Below, in pieces: positions 57,400 to 64,000 of a stretch of DNA of 64,000 nucleotides. Every line of letters starts with the position of its first letter. Within the stretch, counting starts at the first letter, position 1. The notes below the pieces were generated by a model. That model was not told the DNA's origin, did no database searches, and worked only from the letters and a program-made list of their open reading frames with translations. The position numbers and the translations under genes were made by a program. Origin of the DNA: Mesorhizobium sp. WSM4306 (lineage in GTDB: Bacteria > Pseudomonadota > Alphaproteobacteria > Rhizobiales > Rhizobiaceae); assembly GCF_007003975.1 (NCBI RefSeq), contig NZ_VFTC01000024.1, positions 47,114-111,113 of the forward strand. The letters are read 5' to 3'.

Positions 57400-57645
57400 G
57401 TGCTCTTAACTGTATTGCGGGAAAAGCTGGTTTGCGAATGCGGTCGCACCGGGTATTTGAAACTGCGAGAAGACGACCAACCTCTCAGCGGCACCTGGGA
57501 ATCCTATAGCTTGGAGGGTTTCGAGGGCAGCAGCCTGACGATCACCAGTTCGGGAAGTATTCCGGGCGACAAGTTGGCCTATCTCCGTCCTTTGTGTCCT
57601 CAATGCAGTCAGTGGGGCAAGGTGAAGTATGCCAGCCGTGCCTGA
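57400..57645 (+). CDS. Small protein with two CxC/CxxC pairs (zinc-ribbon-like)
   Basis: An 81-residue protein from a GTG behind CGGAGGCTGTCCTAA. The sequence LVCECGRTGYLKLREDD near the start and RPLCPQCSQWGKVKYASRA at the end place CxC and CxxC pairs about 50 residues apart, as in a zinc ribbon interrupted by a beta-rich insert (LEGFEGSSLTITSSGS). No family recognised. It may bind nucleic acid or protein. Confidence 0.6.
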   Translation: MLLTVLREKLVCECGRTGYLKLREDDQPLSGTWESYSLEGFEGSSLTITSSGSIPGDKLAYLRPLCPQCSQWGKVKYASRA

Positions 57646-57667
57646 GCCGCAAGAACCATCTACATAG

Positions 57668-57826
57668 TCAGCGTGTTCGACAAGCCGCGCTGGCGTAACG
57701 TCCCGACCACCCCAATTTATCCTCGGCGGTCGCCAGACAGCGTTCATACGCCTCCTTTGGCGTCTCGGCTGTTGCAGTGCCGATAGATATTGCCGCGACA
57801 ACTAAGGGATAGACCGCTGCCCTCAT
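57668..57826 (-). CDS. 52-residue secreted peptide
   Basis: MRAAVYPLVVAAISIGTATA is a good signal peptide with an A-x-A cleavage site; the mature part is ETPKEAYERCLATAEDKLGW followed by SGRYASAACRTR, with two cysteines. The ATG overlaps, as ATGA, the stop of the upstream minus-strand frame, which suggests coupling. No family recognised. It is the sort of short periplasmic protein often missed by annotation. Confidence 0.5.
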   Translation of the reverse strand: MRAAVYPLVVAAISIGTATAETPKEAYERCLATAEDKLGWSGRYASAACRTR

Positions 57827-58155
57827 GATGCAGCATCGCGCGCGCAAGCTTCGCCCCGCAAGGGTGTGCTCGACGATTTCAGAGATGTTCCAGGGAAAAG
57901 GGCCGGCACCGTTGGGGTATGTTTGGGTGGGCTCCTGGGGGTGGCGCCGGCCTTAAGGCGGAAATGAGGTCCGCCGCCAGGATAGGCTAACAGACGGGCC
58001 ACAGTTGCATATGGTGTGATCGCGGAAGTCACGGGCCTCGCCGGCAGCGCCGGCACCATAACCGCGAGAATGGCCATCAGAAGGCAGGCGACCATGCCGA
58101 CCATGTCGCGCTGCCTGTAGCGCCAGGCCGTGCTGCCGTGCATTGTACAACGCAA
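57823..58155 (-). CDS. Possible small membrane protein
   Basis: An open frame with one hydrophobic helix (MVGMVACLLMAILAVMVPAL) preceded by WRYRQRDM, a string that also occurs in the small membrane ORF at 59.2 kb. The C-terminal half is proline-rich and crosses a dispersed 38-bp repeat, so it may be an extension and not the original protein. The likely start is one of several ATG codons near 58104-58155. Coding status is uncertain. Confidence 0.35.
   Translation of the reverse strand: MRCTMHGSTAWRYRQRDMVGMVACLLMAILAVMVPALPARPVTSAITPYATVARLLAYPGGGPHFRLKAGATPRSPPKHTPTVPALFPGTSLKSSSTPLRGEACARDAAS
57844..57881. repeat. 38-bp repeat, copy 2
   Basis: GCAAGCTTCGCCCCGCAAGG then GTGTGCTCGACGATTTCA, matching the element at 56297 at most positions. 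Two copies within 1.6 kb suggest a local duplication of a 3'-end region. Confidence 0.6.
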
Positions 58156-58223
58156 AGCATCAAGGACTCGGGGACGGTGGCAAGTTCAGTTAAGAGTTAA
58201 GCCGGTGCCGGAGCTTTAGGATT

Positions 58224-59115
58224 ATGGATCAGGAAAGAGTTCTTGCCGCAGTCCTCTTAGCCGATGTGGTGGGCAGCACGCCGCTCTGAGCGCATCGGCG
58301 ACGATGCCGCTCTGCAGCAGGTCTCGGATTGCCTAGACGCGATACGCGAGATCGCCGCCCGGCACGGCGGTGATTTCATTCACTCGAAGGGCGATGACGT
58401 GCTTAGCCTGTTCGAGAGGCCAGAGGCGGCGCTGAGGGCCGTCCGTCAAATTGTCGGCCAGCTGACGAAAGGGTCGCTGACCACCCGGATCGGATTGCAC
58501 TTCGGGGCGGTTATTCGCACGCGGGGCGAAGTATTCGGCGACGTTGTCAATGTCACCGCGAGGTTGTCCACCACGGCCAACCCGGGGGAGGTGCTGATCA
58601 GCCAGAGCTTTTTCGAAGCCCTTTCCTCAGAGGGCCGCGGTTCCTTGCGGCTCATCGACAAAATGCCATTCAAGGGGAAGGAAGAGCCCTTCGACGTCTA
58701 TACCCTGGGTAGCGACGATGGGGCCGCCCTCACTACGCAGATCGCCAACCGGGGCACCATTATCGACAGGCGGTTCGCCCCGCCAAGGCACATCAATCTA
58801 ATCATCCGCTATGGAGATCAGTTGCGATCCTGCCGCAACAACGAATTCGTGACCGTCGGCCGATCTCCTGAATGCAATATCGTCGTCCCGCGCCCCTGGG
58901 TCTCAAGACACCACGCGACCTTCACCATTTCGAACGGCAGGGCGGGGCTTGTTGAGCGAAGCTCGTCGGGCACATTTGTGTCGACTGGACCCGACCATGA
59001 AGTGTTCGTGCGCCGTGAAGCCGTTCTCCTGTTCGGCTCCGGCGTCATCTCGCCTGGACGGAGGTCGTCCCTCAGCGACGCTCAGATCCTTAGCTACGAA
59101 ATTATCTCAGGCTGA
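58224..59115 (+). pseudogene. Class III adenylate/guanylate cyclase with FHA domain, interrupted by in-frame UGA
   Basis: From ATG 58224 the frame gives MDQERVLAAVLLADVVGSTP L and then hits TGA at 58287. The +1 frame continues at once with ERIGDDAALQQVSDCLDAIR, so the cyclase reads on. The first metal Asp (ADVVGS) is upstream of the stop and the second (KGDDVLSLF) downstream; FGDVVNVTARL follows. A C-terminal FHA domain (TVGRSPECNIVV, SRHHATF) ends the protein. Either a frameshift mutation or a recoding site at CUC-UGA; a shortened product from ATG 58264 would lack the first metal ligand. Confidence 0.7.
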
Positions 59116-59141
59116 CCCGGCGAAGGCGGCCAGTAAGCCAG

Positions 59142-59318
59142 TCAAACAACCGGGATTTCCTTTTGGGGGCGGTCTTCCGGCATGTCGCGCTGCCTGTAGC
59201 GGAAGACCGCGCTGGCAAGCATCAAGGCGATGATGGCAGCGATGCAGAGAATACCAGTGCAAGGGCCGAAAGGCGCTACCCAGCCGTAAGGGGAAATGGA
59301 GGCAAGTGACGTCGACAA
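59142..59318 (-). CDS. Possible 58-residue small membrane protein (TTG start)
   Basis: Encodes an N-terminal part SISPYGWVAPFGPCTGILC, a hydrophobic helix IAAIIALMLASAVF and the tail RYRQRDMPEDRPQKEIPVV. The RYRQRDM string, and 21 bp of DNA around it, is shared exactly with the small ORF region near 58.1 kb. Such one-helix proteins with a charged tail are frequent in rhizobial accessory DNA. The start is a TTG with no obvious ribosome site, so the N-terminus is uncertain. Confidence 0.45.
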   Translation of the reverse strand: MSTSLASISPYGWVAPFGPCTGILCIAAIIALMLASAVFRYRQRDMPEDRPQKEIPVV

Positions 59319-59415
59319 CTATCCTGCAAAATCAATCTGTCAGGAGAGAAATCTGGCGGGCCACGACCGACGATGATGAGCACTATGTCTACGCCATAGC
59401 CCTCTAACGTGCATG

Positions 59416-60576
59416 TCAGGGTGACGGACGCATAGGGCGGAAGAAGGCGCGAATATCGTCGGCCAGCAGCGCCGGCTGCTCCATTGCGGCGAAATGGCCG
59501 CCCTTGGGCATGATCGTCCATCGGCTTACGTCGAAGACGCGCTCGACCCATGAACGGGGCGGCATCGACAGCTCGCGCGGAAACAGGGCTACGCCGAGCG
59601 GTGGAATGATGCGCTCGGCGCCTTCGAAGGAAAGGGGACGAAGCCGATTTTCCTTATAAAGCCGCAAAGATGCCTCGATGGTGTTGCTGAACCAATAGAG
59701 GGAAATGTCGGTGAGAAGCGCATCCATCGTGAAGATGCGCTCGACATCGCCGTCGCAATCACTCCACGCGCGAAACTTTTCGGCAATCCACGCCGCCAGC
59801 CCGACAGGCGAATCCGTAAGTGCGTAGGCGAGCGTCAGCGGCTTCGTGCCCTGTATCTGAGCATAGGCGCCCTCAGCGCCGGCCCACGACGCCGCTCTAT
59901 CCAGGAAGGCCTGTTCCTCCGGTGTCACAGTGGGGGAACCTGTTCCGATCGGCGGCCGATAGCTTCCGGGGATGTAGTTGACGTGAACGCCTGTAACGCT
60001 TTCGGGGAACAGTCGTGCCAGCCATGTCGAAACGCCGGCGCCGATATCACCGCCCTGCGTTCCGAAGTGATCATAGCCCAGCCCACGCATCAGATTTAGC
60101 CATAGTTCGGCGATCTGCCTGGAGCTTACGCCCGCATCTGTGGGCGCTTGCGAAAAGCCAAACCCCGGCAAGGAAGGCACGACGACGTGGAAGGCGTCCG
60201 CCGGATCGCCACCATAAGCCGCCGGATCCGCCAGCATTGGAATGATAAGTTCCATCTCGACGAAGGAACCCGGCCAGCCATGCGTGAGGATGAGAGGCAG
60301 CGGCGCCGGACCGGTACCCGGTTGGTGAACGAAGTGGATGTCGAGCCCGTCGATCGCCGCCTTATACTGCGGCAGCTGGTTGAGCCGGGTCTCCTGAGCC
60401 CGCCAGTCAAATCGATTTTGCCAGTGATCCGCCAGTCGCTCGATAAAGGCGAGGCTTGTGCCATCGTCCCACGCCTCACGATCGAGACTGGCCGGCAAGC
60501 GTGCCGCGAGGAGGCGACGCTGCAGATCCGCAAGTCGCGAATCAGCGATATCGATCTCGAAGGGGCGGACTTCCAT
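59416..60576 (-). CDS. Epoxide hydrolase (alpha/beta-hydrolase, EHN N-terminal domain)
   Basis: A 386-residue protein opening with the epoxide-hydrolase N-terminal domain (VRPFEIDIADSRLADLQRRL, HWQNRFDWRAQETRLNQLPQ). The oxyanion motif HGWPG is at 99-103, the nucleophile D177 is in GTQGGDIGAGVS, cap tyrosines are in YWFSNTIEASLRLY, and the catalytic His is in KGGHFAAMEQP. It hydrolyses epoxides to diols; rhizobial members are mostly uncharacterised. It stands alone with a long gene-poor stretch upstream. Confidence 0.92.
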   Translation of the reverse strand: MEVRPFEIDIADSRLADLQRRLLAARLPASLDREAWDDGTSLAFIERLADHWQNRFDWRAQETRLNQLPQYKAAIDGLDIHFVHQPGTGPAPLPLILTHGWPGSFVEMELIIPMLADPAAYGGDPADAFHVVVPSLPGFGFSQAPTDAGVSSRQIAELWLNLMRGLGYDHFGTQGGDIGAGVSTWLARLFPESVTGVHVNYIPGSYRPPIGTGSPTVTPEEQAFLDRAASWAGAEGAYAQIQGTKPLTLAYALTDSPVGLAAWIAEKFRAWSDCDGDVERIFTMDALLTDISLYWFSNTIEASLRLYKENRLRPLSFEGAERIIPPLGVALFPRELSMPPRSWVERVFDVSRWTIMPKGGHFAAMEQPALLADDIRAFFRPMRPSP

Positions 60577-61394
60577 ATGCGGCTTCCTTGCATATCAAGC
60601 GGCGATCCATCGTTGAGTGGATCGAAGCGTCACGGTCAGTGATACTGAGAACGCATCCCGTGCGGCAATCGGCGATCGTTGGGTAGCTATCTCGCAGAAT
60701 ATCGCACTATGGCATGCAATCGGCGGGATGGCGGAGAGGGAGGGATTCCCTTTCACCTCTATGATACTGAAAATACTAGTCTTTTCGCGCTTTTTGTTAC
60801 ACAGTTTGTTACACAGCTACAACTACGATTTATAACCGCTCTAAGCTCGCAGCTTTTGGGCTCGCCTGCCCAATCCATCCGATCTGTCGAAACCGATGGC
60901 TTGTAGGACACTCCCGCGTGTGTACGTTGGGGCTTGGGTCAGAAGGTGACCCACAGCAAAGACGGGAGCGCCGCAGCGCAAAAGATCTCATCGGTCAAGG
61001 AACAGATAGTGAAGTAGCCTGTGACAATCGGCGCCAGCATCACCTCCAAAGCCGACCAGGAAAAACCCGCAAAAAACGTCGCCCTCAGATACCCCGTCGG
61101 CAATGAATATGGGACCGAAGTTGCGCGGCAGATCGGGCGTTAGATGCCTTCATGACATCTGAACCTGAGCAGGCTCCTACGCCGCGAGCCGGCACATTTC
61201 CGAACGGAGTTTCGTCCGGCTGCGCAAAAAGGTGCCCTGTCGAGACTTACTTGTTGGCCAAATGGCTTAGCAGGGACGAACTCGTGAAGAGATTGATAAT
61301 GCAACACTATCAGTCGTTGTGCTGATCCGACAGGCTGTGCGTTTTGGCACGAAAATCATGGCGAAAAGCGCACCGGCACTTTACTCTCCAAATT
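60577..61394. other. Gene-poor region, 818 bp
   Basis: No convincing coding frame on either strand. It contains a direct 12-bp repeat TTTGTTACACAG in two adjacent copies near 60788-60811 and several fragments with weak coding bias but stops in all frames. It separates the epoxide hydrolase from the DUF1403-ScpB pair and may mark the edge of an acquired segment. No tRNA or integrase was found. Confidence 0.5.
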
Positions 61395-62351
61395 ATGATT
61401 CGCCTCGATCCCGCGACCGCCAGCTCCTCTGCGCCGCCCTCCGTTCCCGCGTGGGCGATCACAAGCGCCGGCGCGCCGAGTGACGGCGACGCCGCCTTCC
61501 GGGCCGGCGCCGCCCTGGGTGCCCTCGACACGCTCGCCCGCGCGCAGGCAGCCTGGGCCGGCGCTTGGCGGCAGCGGCTGGCGGTTCGCTGCGCCGCCTC
61601 CAGCATGCGGCTCGCCGGCCGCGCCGAGGATGCGGCCGCCTTGCGCGATGCCTGGCATTTGCGTCCCCTACGTGCTGACCCCGGTCCCGCAGGCGCCGTC
61701 TTTGGCGCCTGGCGGCAGTTGGCCAGGCAGCCGCCCGCCGCTACGCCCGGCCGGCTCGGGAAGATACTCGACCAGCTTGGCCTCCATTGGGACGGCGCCG
61801 CGCTCGCCGACCTTTGCACGCAGATCGAAAAACTCGGGGTATCCCAGCGGTCGGCGCCATTCGACGCCGCGGCGATCGCCGCTGAGGTCGTCGCCATGCG
61901 TCCCGATGCCGAAGTCTTTGGCTGGTGGCTCGCCGACCTGGTACTGGCGCAACGCCTGGGCTGGCCGCAGCCCCTGCCGCTCCTAATGGCGCAGGGTTTT
62001 GGACCATCTTTCCGCACCGAGGCCGGCGGTGGCCGGCGCATCCGGCCCGGGGACAAGAATTTTGAGCGGGCGGTTTGCATCGCGCTCGTCGCGGCCGCCG
62101 CGGACGCTTGTCGGTTGGCCGCCGAGCTGTCGCGCCGGGCCGAAAAACTCCTGGCGGTGGCGCCGAAACTGCGCGCCAAAGGCGCCGGCGACGTAATCTT
62201 TCTGCTGCTCAGTGAAGACGCCGTGTCCGGATCGCTGACGACGGACAATCTGTCGCGCTTTGCATCGCGACGGCTGTTCGAACGGCTGCAGCAACTGGAG
62301 GTCGTGCGCGAGCTCTCCGGCCGCCCCACATTCCGGCTGTTCGGGCTGTAG
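61395..62351 (+). CDS. DUF1403 family protein
   Basis: A 318-residue, alanine-rich helical protein: VPAWAITSAGAPSDGDAAFR, AGAALGALDTLARAQAAWAG, VFGWWLADLVLAQRLGWPQP, and a C-terminal LVAAAADACRLAAELSRRAE then SLTTDNLSRFASRRLFERLQ. These match DUF1403, a family known to me mainly from rhizobial plasmids and symbiosis islands, where it precedes scpB. Function is not established. Two bases separate its stop from the ScpB start, so the pair is one operon. Confidence 0.85.
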   Translation: MIRLDPATASSSAPPSVPAWAITSAGAPSDGDAAFRAGAALGALDTLARAQAAWAGAWRQRLAVRCAASSMRLAGRAEDAAALRDAWHLRPLRADPGPAGAVFGAWRQLARQPPAATPGRLGKILDQLGLHWDGAALADLCTQIEKLGVSQRSAPFDAAAIAAEVVAMRPDAEVFGWWLADLVLAQRLGWPQPLPLLMAQGFGPSFRTEAGGGRRIRPGDKNFERAVCIALVAAAADACRLAAELSRRAEKLLAVAPKLRAKGAGDVIFLLLSEDAVSGSLTTDNLSRFASRRLFERLQQLEVVRELSGRPTFRLFGL

Positions 62352-62353
62352 CG

Positions 62354-63016
62354 ATGAGCGAAGCGTCCGCCCGCCGCAAGCCAAACGATCAGCCGGCGCT
62401 GCTCGACACCGAACTGGAACATCTGCCGCCGGAGCTGCGCTGGTGCGAATGGATGGCCCGCGTCGAAGCGGTGATCTTTGCGGCAAATGAACCGGTGACA
62501 CGTAGTGTCCTCGCGCGGGTGGTGGGAAAAAACTGCAATATCGAGCTGATCATCGACGACATTCGCGCCGAACTCGCCGGCCGCCCTTACGAGCTGGTCG
62601 CGGTCGCCGGCGGCTGGCAGCACCGGACCAAAAAGGTTTTTGGCGACGCCATTCACGCAGCCTTCGGCACGGCAGCGGGCGAGGGAGCAAAAGAACTGTC
62701 GCAGGCGGAGGCGCTTGTCTTGATGTGCATTGCCTATTTCCAGCCGATCACCCGTGGCGAGCTGTCGAGCTTTTTCGGCAAGGAGGTGTCACGTGACCTG
62801 ATCGGCGTGCTGCGCGCTGAGCAGCTGGTCGCCTCGGGGCCGCGCAGCCCGCAGCCGGGCGCGCCCTACACCTATGTGACGACCAAAACTTTTCTGTCGC
62901 AGTTCGGGCTCGACACGCTGCGCCAGCTGCCGGATTTCGAGGCGCTCGAGGACGCCGGGCTGCTGTCGAAGGAGAAGCTGCTGGATCATCCCAGGGTTTG
63001 CAGATATCGACGATGA
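62354..63016 (+). CDS. ScpB-like SMC-Scp complex subunit (accessory paralogue)
   Basis: A 220-residue protein with paired winged-helix domains like ScpB, the kleisin-binding subunit of bacterial condensin: MARVEAVIFAANEPVTRSVL, YELVAVAGGWQHRTKKVFGD, LSQAEALVLMCIAYFQPITR, YTYVTTKTFLSQFGLDTLRQ then LPDFEALEDAGLL. It is coupled to DUF1403 and not to scpA, so it is probably a second copy on accessory DNA. The last 12 residues (HPRVCRYRR end) look altered; the +1 frame gives an acidic tail (see findings). Confidence 0.8.
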   Translation: MSEASARRKPNDQPALLDTELEHLPPELRWCEWMARVEAVIFAANEPVTRSVLARVVGKNCNIELIIDDIRAELAGRPYELVAVAGGWQHRTKKVFGDAIHAAFGTAAGEGAKELSQAEALVLMCIAYFQPITRGELSSFFGKEVSRDLIGVLRAEQLVASGPRSPQPGAPYTYVTTKTFLSQFGLDTLRQLPDFEALEDAGLLSKEKLLDHPRVCRYRR

Positions 63017-63264
63017 TGGCGCCAGCGCCGCGCTCGACGAATAGATGATCCCATCACGGCGGGACACACGCGATCTCGCCGCTCGTCACATAGAAGATTG
63101 CGCCACGCACGCCGTCTGGTCTCGCCGGCTGGGTCCTTCGCGTGACGGAAGGGAGGTGGCGGCACGCGTCCGCTTGTCGATGAAGGATAAGCGAACAGGC
63201 AATTGATCGAGCCTGGTCGCACATGTCGATCACCATTGAGAGCTCTCGAAGGGAGAAAGTTCAA
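63017..63264. other. Non-coding stretch after the ScpB-like gene
   Basis: Contains the out-of-frame acidic tail of the ScpB-like gene up to about 63045, then nothing with coding character. GGGAGAAAG at the right end is the ribosome site of the broken small frame that follows. Confidence 0.45.
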
Positions 63265-63434
63265 TTGAACCACGTCTACCTTGAGCTTCTCGCGACGATT
63301 GAGGCGTTAAGATCCAGCCCATCGGGGCGACCATTCAGACGCTGATGGACAAGGTTCGCGACCTTTCACAGACGATCAAAGCCCTGAAAGACGATCTCCA
63401 CCAGACAGCCGGCTATGGCCTGCTAAGAACCTAG
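63265..63434 (+). pseudogene. Frameshifted small coiled-coil ORF
   Basis: TTG behind GAAGGGAGAAAGTTCAA begins LNHVYLELLATIEALRSS; the frame then changes near 63315 and the neighbouring frame continues PIGATIQTLMDKVRDLSQTI then KALKDDLHQTAGYGLLRT before TAG. Joined, they make a plausible 56-residue amphipathic coiled-coil protein. One missing or extra base explains it. Family unknown. Confidence 0.4.
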
Positions 63435-63573
63435 CCAGCCGGCGAGTGCCCATCCCGGCCATTGTCAGCGAGGCGGCCATCCCAACAAGATCGCCTTGCC
63501 GCCACCGCCAATGGCGGATGCTGACAGCAGCGCCATAAGAACGCCAACGTAGATGGGGAAGATCATCCTCGGG

Positions 63574-63915
63574 CTATTCGTCCTTCCAAATGACAGTCTT
63601 CCCCCGAAAATCCCAATGAAATTTGAGGTTGGCTTTCAGTACCTCGGTGGGGATCCTCGGCTCGATCGCTGTGTGGAGAGCGTTATACGTTTCTCGGCAG
63701 AAGCTCGGCGGCGGGACATTCAGCTTGTACCCCGACGGGTACCTAAAATCTTGCTGAGAATTCATCAGGTCAAGGTTGTTGGCAATCATCTTCACGTTCC
63801 CAATCGGCGGCATTCCTAGGGCCACTGCGGCTTCGTAAATGTCCTCGATCTTGTGACCGAAGCCGAGCCGGAGACCGCGTTTCGACACGCCCTTTGAAGC
63901 TAGATACGCTTTCAA
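63574..63915 (-). CDS. Hypothetical protein, HEPN-like N-terminus (start uncertain)
   Basis: The frame opens upstream with SSHLELLL and continues KAYLASKGVSKRGLRLGFGH then KIEDIYEAAVALGMPP, a pattern (ELLLKAYL...GH.ie.iyeaA) seen in HEPN-like and related helical proteins. The rest, FRYPSGYKLNVPPPSFCRET and NLKFHWDFRGKTVIWKDE, has no family I know. The only in-frame start after an upstream TAA is a TTG at 63915, which would cut the helix, so the gene may be 5'-broken or begin at a non-standard codon. Confidence 0.45.
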   Translation of the reverse strand: MKAYLASKGVSKRGLRLGFGHKIEDIYEAAVALGMPPIGNVKMIANNLDLMNSQQDFRYPSGYKLNVPPPSFCRETYNALHTAIEPRIPTEVLKANLKFHWDFRGKTVIWKDE

Positions 63916-64000
63916 GAGGAGTTCTAGGTGTGAGCTTTCGAGAGGTTGTCCATTCGGACCGGACCGAGGAGACTGGAGTTACCACGCTTCAGCATCCATC

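Noticed and set aside
60786..60813. Two copies of TTTGTTACACAG considered as a plasmid iteron or an att core
   Set aside because: Only two copies, and no replication initiator, integrase or tRNA nearby.
60918..61106. A 62-codon frame in the gene-poor region
   Set aside because: Very basic, low-complexity composition, no ribosome site and no similarity that I recognise.

Overview
The window reads as chromosomal DNA of a Mesorhizobium-like alphaproteobacterium (Hyphomicrobiales). The evidence is high GC content with GC-rich third codon positions, an atpHAGDC operon whose AtpD carries a long Ala/Lys/Pro-rich N-terminal extension, Usg and DUF1674 proteins, and the palindromic intergenic repeats common in this group. 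The assignment rests on recognition of gene content and repeats; no database search was made. I saw no tRNA, rRNA, CRISPR array, intact insertion sequence or integrase.

Layout. 0-9 kb: purH (cut by the left edge), a heparinase II/III-like protein, a divergent AraC regulator/PhyH dioxygenase pair, rsmB overlapping htpX, an SDHAF4-like DUF1674 protein and a HAD phosphatase. 9-17 kb: a transglutaminase-like protein, a TadG-like von Willebrand protein, a 23-codon ORF with a near-ideal Shine-Dalgarno, cyclopropane-fatty-acid synthase, a MOSC protein, acetyl-CoA synthetase and usg. 17-22 kb: an aldo/keto reductase and MFS exporter opposite a LysR regulator, a second aldo/keto reductase and the YggS/PLPBP protein. 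22-35 kb: leuS-lptE, fructose-6-phosphate aldolase, priA, an Asp/Glu racemase, a small membrane protein and the F1 ATP synthase operon.

35-44 kb is a uronate/pectin-oligomer catabolic locus: fructuronate reductase (uxuB-like), uxaC, a TRAP transporter (P, Q, M subunits), an FCD-type GntR regulator, kduI, kduD and a KdgF-type cupin. Together they would import hexuronates and unsaturated uronates and convert them to mannonate/altronate precursors and to 2-keto-3-deoxygluconate. The dehydratases and the KDG kinase/aldolase are not here. A palindromic operator candidate sits at the uxuB/uxaC divergent promoter.

44-55 kb: recQ, a SEC-C/DUF1186 protein opposite an unrecognised 377-residue protein, a decayed muramidase-like fragment, an AraC/SDR divergent pair, and a methyltransferase (3-hydroxypalmitate methyl ester synthesis type) divergent from a membrane GGDEF-EAL protein. 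55-64 kb is sparse and accessory-looking: several very small membrane or secreted proteins, a pentapeptide-repeat protein, a class III cyclase-FHA gene interrupted by an in-frame UGA, an epoxide hydrolase, and a DUF1403-ScpB pair of a type I associate with rhizobial accessory replicons, followed by further broken frames.

A recurring pattern is that five of the seven convergent gene junctions with gaps over 100 bp each hold a large palindromic or inverted repeat, of several different families.
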